The notes below the pieces were generated by a model. It searched no databases. It was not told the origin of the DNA and saw nothing but the letters and a program-made list of their open reading frames with translations. Below are positions 49,570 through 58,188 of a stretch of 64,000 nt of DNA, piece by piece. The DNA is from 2-12-FULL-60-25 sp003576745 (lineage in GTDB: Bacteria; Patescibacteriota; Patescibacteriia; 2-12-FULL-60-25). The position numbers and the translations under genes were made by a program. The first letter of the stretch is position 1. The number at the start of each line of letters is the position of its first letter. The stretch covers positions 143,482 through 207,481 of the forward strand of contig SZOQ01000001.1 of NCBI GenBank assembly GCA_030272835.1, read 5' to 3'.

Positions 49570-50914
49570 ATGAAGGTAGCATTTTTCTGAGCGAACGAAG
49601 AACCAAAACGGCGGCTGCCGTGCCGTACACGAACATCAGCGGATTAAACGGGTAGCGAAGGCGCGCTTCCACATTGAACCCGTCTATCCATGTCGTCATG
49701 GTATAGCAGAGCACGAGCAGAGCGACAAAAACATGCAATGCCCATGCTGATTCGTTTTTTTGCATCAATCCTTTCAAGAGTCCATAGAAAAACATCGCCG
49801 CCACAAGCGTCCACAGAAGCTTCCCGATAATCGCCAATGGGATATACGGATAACGCAAAAGCGAAAGCATCTCCCTCCCAAACTCCATAACCTTTCCCTG
49901 AAGAAGCAATACGCTGGGCGGACGTTCGGTATAGGCCGGAGGCAATGGCAGAAATCCGTAATAATTCGGAATATAGGTATATGTCTGCGATGTCCACAAA
50001 AGAATGGAATTCATGGCCAGCACTCGCGCAAGCTCCGTCGGATACTGTAATAGATACGCGGAAACCTCTTTGATGGGAATAGGCGTGGCTTTATCCCAAC
50101 GAGTTTCAAGAATGCGTTCCGCTTCGTCAAAGGTTATGTGGTCGCGCAAACTCATCACAGACGTGGCGAGTTTGAATGCCACGAGTGCCGGGCCTTGCGA
50201 GCTCATAGAAAAACCGCCTCCGACCTGCGCATTCCGGAACATCCATGGAAAGGCGAGCAAAAATACGATCGCGGAGAAAACGATAAAATCTTTTATCGGA
50301 CGCCATGTTTTTTTGGAAAACGCAATGATAACAGCGGCAATCGCGAGATAAAAAGGAAATGCCTGGAGGACGGGCTTGATATACAGAAGCGTCGCAAACA
50401 GCGCCGATGCAAAGAGAAGATCACGGCGTTTTTGTTTCTGAACATAATGCATTCCGGCAAGGATGAATAGCAGAAAGAAGACTGTAAAAACAGCGTCTGG
50501 CAATATGGGAATACTGTAATACACCATATGCGGCTCCAATGCCGTAATCCAGGCCGCAATTATCGAAATACGTTCCGTGAATCCGAGCTGTCGAGCGATA
50601 TGATAGGTAAGGATCGGAATAGCGGAAGCAATGATAATTTGAATGATGGAAATAAACTGAATCGATGAGCTTCCGCCGAGCGCTGCAAGAAAGGCGGGAT
50701 ACCCGGGCGTGCGGAGCGTATACGCGACATCGTGAAACCAAAATCCGTGTCCTTGCCGGAGAGAATCCGCCAGCCCGAGATACTCGCGAGTGTCGGAGAA
50801 CAAAAGCGCGGATTCGCCAATAAATATCATCAATACCGCCAACAACAAAAAACGAATAATCAAACCAGTCCAAAAAATCTTTCGAAGCTTTTTCCAGCTA
50901 TTACATATTTCCAT
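49562..50914 (-). CDS. GT39-like membrane glycosyltransferase (ArnT/PMT superfamily)
   Basis: A 450-residue protein with about 11 TM helices. The first loop carries the GT-C acidic motif SDTREYLGLADSLRQGHGFWFHDVAYTLRTPGYPAFLA. ALEPHMVYYSIPILPDAVFTVFFLLF follows, the second conserved acidic loop. It would use a polyprenyl-phosphate sugar on the outer face of the membrane, consistent with the DPM1-like GT2 enzymes elsewhere in the window. It lies 13 bp after the GT4 gene. Confidence 0.82.
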   Translation of the reverse strand: MEICNSWKKLRKIFWTGLIIRFLLLAVLMIFIGESALLFSDTREYLGLADSLRQGHGFWFHDVAYTLRTPGYPAFLAALGGSSSIQFISIIQIIIASAIPILTYHIARQLGFTERISIIAAWITALEPHMVYYSIPILPDAVFTVFFLLFILAGMHYVQKQKRRDLLFASALFATLLYIKPVLQAFPFYLAIAAVIIAFSKKTWRPIKDFIVFSAIVFLLAFPWMFRNAQVGGGFSMSSQGPALVAFKLATSVMSLRDHITFDEAERILETRWDKATPIPIKEVSAYLLQYPTELARVLAMNSILLWTSQTYTYIPNYYGFLPLPPAYTERPPSVLLLQGKVMEFGREMLSLLRYPYIPLAIIGKLLWTLVAAMFFYGLLKGLMQKNESAWALHVFVALLVLCYTMTTWIDGFNVEARLRYPFNPLMFVYGTAAAVLVLRSLRKMLPSYG

Positions 50915-50927
50915 ACATCGAATGATC

Positions 50928-51968
50928 TTACCTTTGGTTAGCTATTTCCATCAAACGATGCACCTGATGCGAAAGCGAATGCTCATGTACCACAATATCT
51001 CGCAACTGACTGGAGATTTTTTGGCGATCTGCAAAAGAAAAGCCTGAAAGTTTTTCTATCGCGGAAAGCCTTGCGCCTTTTGTCCGCGCGATCAACCAAT
51101 GGAGAGATTCGGGGAAAAAATTCTCCGCGGCATCTGTAGAGATAAGCGGAATGATGCCGCAGGCCATACACTCCAATATTGCTTTATCCAGGCTTCCTTC
51201 GTAAAAATTCATAAGAAAATCATATTTGGAGAGTTCAGACGGCAGGGCATCGAATGGCAACCCTTCGCGCATCCACCGTATGCCCGCATGTTCTCCGACA
51301 AGCTCCAGAATCTTTTTTTCATATGCGCGATCCGTCGCTTTCCCGATAATAGTAAGACTCCCGTGCATTGTTTTGAAGGCGCTGGTTTCAAAAACATCAA
51401 TAATCTCATCCACCCGTTTAACGGGCGACACCCGTCCAAGAACCAAGGCGCGAAATCCGTTATGTGCTTTGGTTGCGGGAATCCGAAAACGGTCAGTATC
51501 GATGGATTGGCCGATCGCGATCGCCTTTCTGGACCAGATGCGGCATGCTTCCGGCACAGAGGTCACGACGACGTGAGCGATACAAGCCGCAATATTCAGG
51601 TCCCATCGTCCTTTGTAATGCGCATACCAGAGGATGATGCGCATACCGAGAAGTCGCCACAACCATCCCGACGCCATCACAAATACGGGTGCCTGGCGCA
51701 CAAAAACCGCTGAATACTCGTGCCGCCGATCCCAGGAAATGCGCCACAGTTCGAATAATCGTCTCAGTGCAAGAAATGCTCCAGGCCGTGGAAGAGTGAT
51801 AATCTCGTGTTGGGCAAATGCGGACATGCGGCCTTTTCGGAGACAGATGACGATTGCTTTAATATTCTGGCGCTCAAGTTCCAATAGCCAGTCGTTGAAA
51901 AATCCATATGCGCGATCGTCCAGATCGACGGTTTCAACACAGATGAGTAATGTACGCTGCTTCTTCAT
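50928..51968 (-). CDS. GT4 glycosyltransferase
   Basis: From the ATG at 51968 (MKKQRTLLICVETVDLDDRAYGFF) this is a 346-residue GT-B enzyme. It has VVVTSVPEACRIW, FRALVLGRVSPVKRVDEIIDVF, LTIIGKATDRAYEKKILELVGE and DFLMNFYEGSLDKAILECMACGIIPLIST. EGSLDKAxLE replaces the usual EGxPxxxLE donor motif but keeps both acids. It overlaps the WecB stop by 4 bp. Confidence 0.83.
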   Translation of the reverse strand: MKKQRTLLICVETVDLDDRAYGFFNDWLLELERQNIKAIVICLRKGRMSAFAQHEIITLPRPGAFLALRRLFELWRISWDRRHEYSAVFVRQAPVFVMASGWLWRLLGMRIILWYAHYKGRWDLNIAACIAHVVVTSVPEACRIWSRKAIAIGQSIDTDRFRIPATKAHNGFRALVLGRVSPVKRVDEIIDVFETSAFKTMHGSLTIIGKATDRAYEKKILELVGEHAGIRWMREGLPFDALPSELSKYDFLMNFYEGSLDKAILECMACGIIPLISTDAAENFFPESLHWLIARTKGARLSAIEKLSGFSFADRQKISSQLRDIVVHEHSLSHQVHRLMEIANQR

Positions 51969-53056
51969 ACTTTCATTTCGTTTGCTAGTATGCGAACGAC
52001 GTGCTCCGCGGTTTTCCCGTCTCCGAAAGGATTCGCCCAATTCCTCTCCTTCTTTATTTGTGATTCCATCGCACGGCACAGAACATCCGCGTCCGTTGAA
52101 TCACAAAGAACATTCGACCCGACCTCAAGCGTCTCGGGACGCTCCGTATTCGGACGCAATGTAACGCATGGTATGCGAAGCGTGCACGCTTCCTCCTGTA
52201 TGCCCCCGGAATCCGTCAAAATGAGTTCCGCGGAAGACTGGAGCCGAAGCAAGTCTAAATACCCAAGGGGTTCCGTGCCCAAAAATGACGAAGGAATCTT
52301 GAGATGCGCACGATCGATAGCTCTTGCCGTTCGTGGATGGATGGGAAAAATAACCGTTAATCCAAGGCGATCAGATGCCTGTCCAAGCGCACGAAGAATG
52401 TCCTGAAGACGTTGCGGATCATCCACATTACTCGGCCGATGCATGGTGAGCAAACCGAATGGTTTTTCCGCGATCCCGAGCCGTTCTGCGATATCGCTTT
52501 TTTCATACGCGATTTTTGCATAATGAAGAGCAGAATCAACCGCCGTATTTCCGACCACGTAAATGCCGTTCGTGATCCCTTCTTGGTGCAGACGTTCTTT
52601 CTGCAGAGTTGTCGGACAAAAGAGCCATCGGGATATGCGATCCGCCAGCACACGATTTGCCTCCTCAGGCATGGACCAATCGTCGCTCCGCAAGCCCGCT
52701 TCAAGATGCGCGATTGGTATTCCCATTTTCGTGGCCGCAAGCGCGCCAGCCAGGACGGAATTCGTATCCCCTTGCACCAGAACGGCATCCGGCCTCATCG
52801 TATCAAGAACGTCAGCGACGCGCTGTATCATGAGTCCGATCTGGATCGACGCTGCATGGGAGCCTACATGCACATGCGCCCGCGGTTCGGGCACATTCAA
52901 TTCCTGAAAAAAAATACCATCAAGCTCGCGCGAATAATGCTGCCCAGTATGAATAATACTGACATCGATATGTTGCTTTGGCGCCTGCAAAATAACCGGG
53001 GCGCATTTAATGATCTCCGGTCTTGTCCCTAAGATAATAGCGAGATGTTTGCTCAT
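51965..53056 (-). CDS. wecB: UDP-N-acetylglucosamine 2-epimerase (non-hydrolysing)
   Basis: From the ATG at 53056 (MSKHLAIILGTRPEIIKCAPVI) this 363-residue protein has IIHTGQHYSRELDGIFF, VQGDTNSVLAGALAA, HLEAGLRSDDWSMPEEANRVLAD, MHRPSNVDDPQRL and LTDSGGIQEEACTLRIPCVTLRPNTERPET. These are the full WecB signature set. It makes UDP-ManNAc, which can serve as glycan donor or supply ManNAc for the nonulosonate branch. Flanked by 4-bp overlaps. Confidence 0.93.
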   Translation of the reverse strand: MSKHLAIILGTRPEIIKCAPVILQAPKQHIDVSIIHTGQHYSRELDGIFFQELNVPEPRAHVHVGSHAASIQIGLMIQRVADVLDTMRPDAVLVQGDTNSVLAGALAATKMGIPIAHLEAGLRSDDWSMPEEANRVLADRISRWLFCPTTLQKERLHQEGITNGIYVVGNTAVDSALHYAKIAYEKSDIAERLGIAEKPFGLLTMHRPSNVDDPQRLQDILRALGQASDRLGLTVIFPIHPRTARAIDRAHLKIPSSFLGTEPLGYLDLLRLQSSAELILTDSGGIQEEACTLRIPCVTLRPNTERPETLEVGSNVLCDSTDADVLCRAMESQIKKERNWANPFGDGKTAEHVVRILANEMKV

Positions 53057-53763
53057 GTTCCCGTTTTCTTTAACCCCAACCTCCACGCCAACATGCGCCG
53101 GACCAGCCGGAGATGGCGTTTCATTTCTTTCGGATAATCGAGCTTGCTCTCGCCATGAATGCGCTGGGTAAGAGGCGCCGGTACCTCGGCAATGCGTTTG
53201 CCTCGCTGGATGAGATGAAAAAGTATTTCAGCATTAATATCGAATCCTGTCGCCTGAAGCGGAAGATGCGCAAGGTCTTCGCGCTTATACAGGCGGAAAA
53301 TCGGGGTCACCGCGGTGATACGGCTACCAAGAAGAAGCGAATACACGAGCGTCGAAACCTTCCCAATGAAGACACGATAGGAAGGAATATCGTTCCCGTA
53401 TCCCGCGAGCTTGGGCGAACCGGAAACGGCGTCAACATCGCCTTTGCGGAAACGTTCGAGCAGTCGCGACACAAGTTCCGGCGCAAAGGTGAGGTCCGTA
53501 TCCATGGTAATGACGATATCGCCGCGGGCTTCGCGAATTCCCGTGCGCAGAGCCGCGCCGAGACCCTGATTCTTGGTATGCGCTATCACGCGCACAGGTC
53601 CGCCGAGCGATGAAGCAACCGCATTCGTATCATCAATACTGCCGTCATCCACAACCACGATCTCATACGATTCGTTTAAGGTATTGAAAATGGGAAAGAC
53701 CTCCGACGGAAAACGGCGGAGATTTTCTGCTTCATTGAACGCGGGAAAAACAAAAGAGATCAT
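53053..53763 (-). CDS. GT2 glycosyltransferase (DPM1/PPM-synthase type)
   Basis: A 236-residue GT-A enzyme with FVFPAFNEAENL, VVVDDGSIDDT, TKNQGLGAALRTGIREARGDIVITMDTDLTFAPEL and PIFRLYKREDL. It probably makes a polyprenyl-phosphate sugar. The neighbouring fusion protein contains a GT39 module that would use such a donor, which makes the pair functionally coherent. Start and stop overlap both neighbours by 4 bp. Confidence 0.87.
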   Translation of the reverse strand: MISFVFPAFNEAENLRRFPSEVFPIFNTLNESYEIVVVDDGSIDDTNAVASSLGGPVRVIAHTKNQGLGAALRTGIREARGDIVITMDTDLTFAPELVSRLLERFRKGDVDAVSGSPKLAGYGNDIPSYRVFIGKVSTLVYSLLLGSRITAVTPIFRLYKREDLAHLPLQATGFDINAEILFHLIQRGKRIAEVPAPLTQRIHGESKLDYPKEMKRHLRLVRRMLAWRLGLKKTGT

Positions 53764-56393
53764 ACGGAAGTCTTCTGTTTCCGATTACGGAAAGCGTCCC
53801 AGAGGGTCACGAGCGCATAGCCGGCATACATCGCCATGAGATTATCCAACGGAATGCGGTATTTGGTATATCCGGCGAAGAGGGAATGCATAACCGTATA
53901 GATGACGATAATAGCAATCGGAAGCCAGACGCGCCTGTTCTTTTTCGCGAGCGAAAGGCCGAGACCGAAGAACCCGCCAAAGATGACGATACTCGCGGCA
54001 ACGGTCAGTGATAGCCTCGCAAACCAAACCTTAAGAGGATTGTCGGCAAATGGCCAAGCCGCGCCCATTTTCACGGACGGGAACAGCGACGGCTGCCAGA
54101 ACGTTTTGATTTTGAGGAGCTGAAGCTTCCACCCCTCGCTGAACCAATTCGATGAAAGCCATGTCATGCCGATATTCTTCCAATACTCGCCGTATTCCGC
54201 TTCATTCAAAGGACCAAGTTCCGAACAGGAAACATTGTTTTCATCCGTATCGCGGACGGGTTCTTTCGGATGCCATTCCGTCCACAGTACGGATGGGATA
54301 ACCGCCAAGCCGTCGGCAGCGAACGATTCCCGAGTGTCAATGGGAACGTGATACTGCACATAGCCGGGATTCGTTGAGGAAACGATGATATCGTTCACGC
54401 TTTCCTGCGGATACCCGTATTTCGTGAGCGCGTAAATATTCTCATTATTCGCTTTTGCGAATCCGAAGCCCAAATCCGTGGTTAATGGAACGAATGCATG
54501 GAACGCTTTGGAATTCCTGTATGTCCATGGCGCAATGAGACCGGCGGAAACCACGGCCATGATCGCCGCGGCGATACATGTTTTTTTCCAGTCAAAACGC
54601 CAATACCACCAGAGCCATAGCACGATAAACGGCGTCGCGGCTAAAATCGTTCCCTGCACATAGGCAAGCGCGGCAATGCTCGCGCCGGCGCCGAATGCGA
54701 ATGAAGGCCGTTTGGTCTTTGCGAGCTTCAGCAAAAACCAAACGAGAAGAAGCAAAAAGAAACTGGAAAGGAAGGTGTGATAATACTGCGTGTAATGATA
54801 GAACGTGTACGGATACGCGGCCATGAGAAATGCGCCGATGAGAGCCGCGCGTTTTCCCACGAGCTCTTTTCCCACAACATACACGAGCCAGAGTATTCCC
54901 ACGGCCACGATATTCTGAACGATAGCCTGCGCAAGCGTATTGTCCGGCGAAAAGAATGTGTACAGCGCTGTCAGGAAGAACAAAAATCCCGGCGAGCGAT
55001 ATGCGGACGGACACCCAAGCTGATTGGCGAAGGTATATCCAAGTTCCTGAAACCATGATTGAACAAGAATGAACGGGCCGTCATCGCGATTCAAAAGCGA
55101 GTGATGAAAAAGGATCACCGATGCCGCGCGCGAAAGAACGGCGAATGCGACAAAGGCGATGACCCACAAATCAAAACGCCGGCTCCCATCCGTTACGCGC
55201 TCGCGCGCATGGCGCCAGGATTCTATTTGCGAATGTTGGAGCATTTCACGGTTCGGAAAACTTCGCGCACGTTCACGGGCATTCACGCGCATCCTCTCTC
55301 TCCGTTCGCCTTCGTCAAACTGTTCGCGAATGGCGGACGCGAGCGCATCCGCGTCATGCGGTTCAACCACGCGGCCGTCGAGCTGTGGACGGAAAAATGA
55401 ACCGACGCATCCGACATTCGTCGTCACCACCGGAACGCCGGCAGCCATGGCTTCGACAACGGTCCTCCCCCATCCTTCATAGGTCGACGATAATACGAAG
55501 AGATCCGCACGCTTCCAGATATCCACAGGCTCCGTCCACGGCATCACGGAAACGACGTCCTGCAGGCCAAGCTCGTCTATCCTTTTCTTGATCCACCCTT
55601 CAAGCTTCCCGCTTCCATACAACTCCACTCGGAAGCCATGGGTCATGGGACGTGGGTCGTTGGCCGAACCGGATTCGTCGTGCGTCGTGCGTCGATATCC
55701 ACCCTTTGCCCTTTTCCCTTTGCCCTGCTCAACCCCGCTTCCCGAATCTCGAACACGCGTAAATGCTTCTAAAGCCATCCCTATCCCCTTCTGCCTCACA
55801 AAACGGCACGGCATGACAATGGTCGGCGCATCTGATGGCCACGGACGCAATGGAAGCGCGAGGAGCCCGGAGAGGTCCTGGGAGACGGAAAAAAACGAGA
55901 TCCGTTCGGGCGATACTCCCGCTCGCGCGATGAGATGCTCTTTCACGCGCTCGCTCACGGCGCGCACGGCGTCCGCGCGCTTCAAGAAGCGTTTGCCGAG
56001 GAAGGCAAGAAAACGGTTGATGAAGGGGGTTTCCTTCTCCCATTCGCCGGAATAAAAATCCGCATGCTCTTGTATTTCGAACGGGATATTCCGCCATCGG
56101 GAAACCGCGAAGGCGAGCATCGCGGACGCGAATGGATCTTGGGCACTCACGAGATGCATGCTTTCGTGAATGCCGGCTCGAAAACTCTTCCAGAGCCTTC
56201 GAAAAATATTCCCACGGAACATGCGGACGCGCACGCGCTCGGAAAGACGAATGTCCTGATCCCGCTCGCCGCGTGACAAAAGCGCGATATCCAAATACAG
56301 ATTCCGCTGTTCCGCAAACGCCATCTGCCGCCGCGCGGCATCCGAATCCGGTTTTAGCAAATCACGGTCGTATCCGAAAACGAGAATCCTCAT
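53760..56393 (-). CDS. GT4-GT39 fusion glycosyltransferase
   Basis: An 877-residue protein combining two enzymes. Residues 1-400 are a GT4 GT-B module: ILVFGYDRDLLKPDSDAARRQMAFAEQ, SVSQDLSGLL, MPCRFVRQKGIGMALEAFTRV, VELYGSGKLEGWI and TYEGWGRTVVEAMAAGVPVVTTNVGC. Residues about 425-870 are a polytopic GT39/PMT-like module with LLNRDDGPFILVQSWFQELGY, CPSAYRSPGFLFFLTALY and a large outer loop before the last TMs. One protein could thus add one sugar inside and another outside the membrane (inference). A heptad-derived segment lies at residues about 213-254. Confidence 0.83.
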   Translation of the reverse strand: MRILVFGYDRDLLKPDSDAARRQMAFAEQRNLYLDIALLSRGERDQDIRLSERVRVRMFRGNIFRRLWKSFRAGIHESMHLVSAQDPFASAMLAFAVSRWRNIPFEIQEHADFYSGEWEKETPFINRFLAFLGKRFLKRADAVRAVSERVKEHLIARAGVSPERISFFSVSQDLSGLLALPLRPWPSDAPTIVMPCRFVRQKGIGMALEAFTRVRDSGSGVEQGKGKRAKGGYRRTTHDESGSANDPRPMTHGFRVELYGSGKLEGWIKKRIDELGLQDVVSVMPWTEPVDIWKRADLFVLSSTYEGWGRTVVEAMAAGVPVVTTNVGCVGSFFRPQLDGRVVEPHDADALASAIREQFDEGERRERMRVNARERARSFPNREMLQHSQIESWRHARERVTDGSRRFDLWVIAFVAFAVLSRAASVILFHHSLLNRDDGPFILVQSWFQELGYTFANQLGCPSAYRSPGFLFFLTALYTFFSPDNTLAQAIVQNIVAVGILWLVYVVGKELVGKRAALIGAFLMAAYPYTFYHYTQYYHTFLSSFFLLLLVWFLLKLAKTKRPSFAFGAGASIAALAYVQGTILAATPFIVLWLWWYWRFDWKKTCIAAAIMAVVSAGLIAPWTYRNSKAFHAFVPLTTDLGFGFAKANNENIYALTKYGYPQESVNDIIVSSTNPGYVQYHVPIDTRESFAADGLAVIPSVLWTEWHPKEPVRDTDENNVSCSELGPLNEAEYGEYWKNIGMTWLSSNWFSEGWKLQLLKIKTFWQPSLFPSVKMGAAWPFADNPLKVWFARLSLTVAASIVIFGGFFGLGLSLAKKNRRVWLPIAIIVIYTVMHSLFAGYTKYRIPLDNLMAMYAGYALVTLWDAFRNRKQKTSV
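55632..55755. repeat. In-frame heptad repeat inside GT4-GT39 gene
   Basis: GGGTCATGGGACGTGGGTCG, GTCGTGC-GTCGTGC-GTCG and CCCTTTG-CCCTTTT-CCCTTTG-CCCTG (about 55702-55728) are exact intergenic-type words. They encode a Gly/Lys/Arg-rich stretch (GSGVEQGKGKRAKGGYRRTT) between two core strands of the C-terminal GT-B domain. Confidence 0.75.
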
Positions 56394-57472
56394 AGCGCTT
56401 GCATGGCATGAAGGAGCGTACGCGCAGGAACGGAAACGGGTCGCACCGCTTCGAAAAGCATCCGATACGCCTTCGCGTCCGTAAGGGACTGAATGGCGCG
56501 AATCCAGTCATCAACATTCTTCGGATCGCATTCAATGGCGCCCTGAAGCGGCCGAGGGAGTCCATGTCCATTCGTTACGATGCACGGAAGGCCGCAGGCA
56601 AGGGCTTCTACCACGCTATTCGGACAAATGTCGCTTAAGGACGGAAGAATAAGAAGATCGTGTTCGGCAAACAGCTTCTGCAATTCCGCATGCGGCCGAA
56701 TACCGAAAAAAGAAATGCCCGGCACATCTTTCAAAATATCTCTGCATTTCGGCAATTCCGAGCCGTCGCCGACGAAACTGCAGATGAACGGGACGCCGCG
56801 TTCATGGAGCGTTGCGAGAACCTTCGCAAAAAACGGCATGTTCTTCACCGGCTCGAAGCGGCCGACATAGAGTAGGCGGAGAGGCTGATGCGCTGTATGC
56901 GAAACAGGATGCTCACAGTTTGTCAGCGGAAGATTCGGGATCACTTCGATCGGCGTTGCAGCAACTCCCTGTAGTTTTTCTTTCAGCAGACTCGACGTCA
57001 CAAAGATGCGAAACGCTCGCCTCATGATCCAGCGGTAATTCAGCATTTCCATGCGTCCGCGCACGCCCAAAGACCGCGCCCACACCTCCGCAAGCGTCAC
57101 GAGCTCTCCCCGGTTCACGGCAGATTCCCATCGCCATTCGCCGCCCAAGCGGAGCACGAACTTTTTTGTCGTCCCCATGAGGGCGAATCGCGTCGGAATG
57201 CCGACGGAAAAGACATCTGTCGCACACACGGCGTCCGCGTCATGCATGGCGGATCGGAGTGCGTGCGCGAAACGAAAATAACGGGACAACGCGGAGCCTC
57301 CACGCGGAATGGAAACGATGCGCACGCCCTCGATCGGATCAGGCCGCTCTGTATATGTCACGATCGTAACCGCATGCCCCGCGCCGGCGAGCGTTTTCGC
57401 CAGATCCGAAACCACCGTCGATGGTCCGCCGATCTCCGGAGGCAGAATGCCACAGGCAAAAAGGTATTTCAT
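56390..57472 (-). CDS. GT4 glycosyltransferase
   Basis: A 360-residue GT-B enzyme with LFACGILPPEIGGPSTVVSDLAKTLAGAGH and EVIPNLPLTN. LRLLYVGRFEPVKNMPFFAKVLATLHE, SFVGDGSELPKCRDI, ISFFGIRPHAELQKLFAEHDLLILPS and SDICPNSVVEALACGLPCIVTNGHG follow. No heptad insertion is visible. It overlaps the fusion gene and the methyltransferase gene by 4 bp each. Confidence 0.9.
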   Translation of the reverse strand: MKYLFACGILPPEIGGPSTVVSDLAKTLAGAGHAVTIVTYTERPDPIEGVRIVSIPRGGSALSRYFRFAHALRSAMHDADAVCATDVFSVGIPTRFALMGTTKKFVLRLGGEWRWESAVNRGELVTLAEVWARSLGVRGRMEMLNYRWIMRRAFRIFVTSSLLKEKLQGVAATPIEVIPNLPLTNCEHPVSHTAHQPLRLLYVGRFEPVKNMPFFAKVLATLHERGVPFICSFVGDGSELPKCRDILKDVPGISFFGIRPHAELQKLFAEHDLLILPSLSDICPNSVVEALACGLPCIVTNGHGLPRPLQGAIECDPKNVDDWIRAIQSLTDAKAYRMLFEAVRPVSVPARTLLHAMQAL

Positions 57473-58188
57473 GTCTTTTGCATCACCACCGTGGTTGCGC
57501 CGAAAATCTTCGAAAGCTGCGCAGGCGAGAGCATGTCATTCAGCCGGTTCTCGAATGCGAACCATTCCCGAAGCACGTCGTCGCCCATGAGCCCGCTCTT
57601 GTGCCCCTTTGTGAAACCTTTCATCGCCGCCAGATTATTTTTCCGGACGGCAAGAACCTTCCCGCCGCGTTCTTCGATCAGCCGTATAATGTCCGCATCA
57701 TTCACGCGCTTCATATACGGCCCTTCAATGCCGACCAGGGCAAGAACCTGACTTACGGGAACCATGATGCGTTCTTTCGGGTTATGGGATGTAAAATGCC
57801 CGTCGTCGTAATTCAAATACGCTACGCCGCCCGGCTTCAACAGGCGGAAGACCGTATCCAGAAATTTATCGATACGCACCACGTGTTCCAGCGCGGAAAG
57901 CGCGGTTACGACATCATAGCTCCCCTCTTCTTCCGGAAGAATTTGCGCATCCGCTACATCCATCCGCGCATTCGGAATACCCGCCATAGCTTTTCTCCCG
58001 CGCTCAATCGCCGCCGCGTCCGTATCCTTGCCCACATACCGGACACTCGGATATTCGAGCAAAAATGCCGGCCAAACAGATCCACTTCCGCAGGCAAGGT
58101 CGCACACCGAAAACGGTCCGCGATCCGCGCGCGCGGCAAGCTCCTGGAGAATCCATTCCTTGGCCGGATTGTTATGAGAAAAAATCAT
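57469..58188 (-). CDS. Class I SAM-dependent methyltransferase
   Basis: A 239-residue protein with FSVCDLACGSGSVWPAFLLE, VGKDTDAAAIERGRKAM, DVADAQILPEEEGSYDVVTALSALEHVVRIDKFLDTVFRLLKPGG and YDDGHFTSHNPKERIMVP. The core matches Methyltransf_11/25. The GKDTDAAAIERG acidic strand is intact. It probably modifies a sugar of this glycan. Flanked by 4-bp overlaps. Confidence 0.85.
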   Translation of the reverse strand: MIFSHNNPAKEWILQELAARADRGPFSVCDLACGSGSVWPAFLLEYPSVRYVGKDTDAAAIERGRKAMAGIPNARMDVADAQILPEEEGSYDVVTALSALEHVVRIDKFLDTVFRLLKPGGVAYLNYDDGHFTSHNPKERIMVPVSQVLALVGIEGPYMKRVNDADIIRLIEERGGKVLAVRKNNLAAMKGFTKGHKSGLMGDDVLREWFAFENRLNDMLSPAQLSKIFGATTVVMQKT

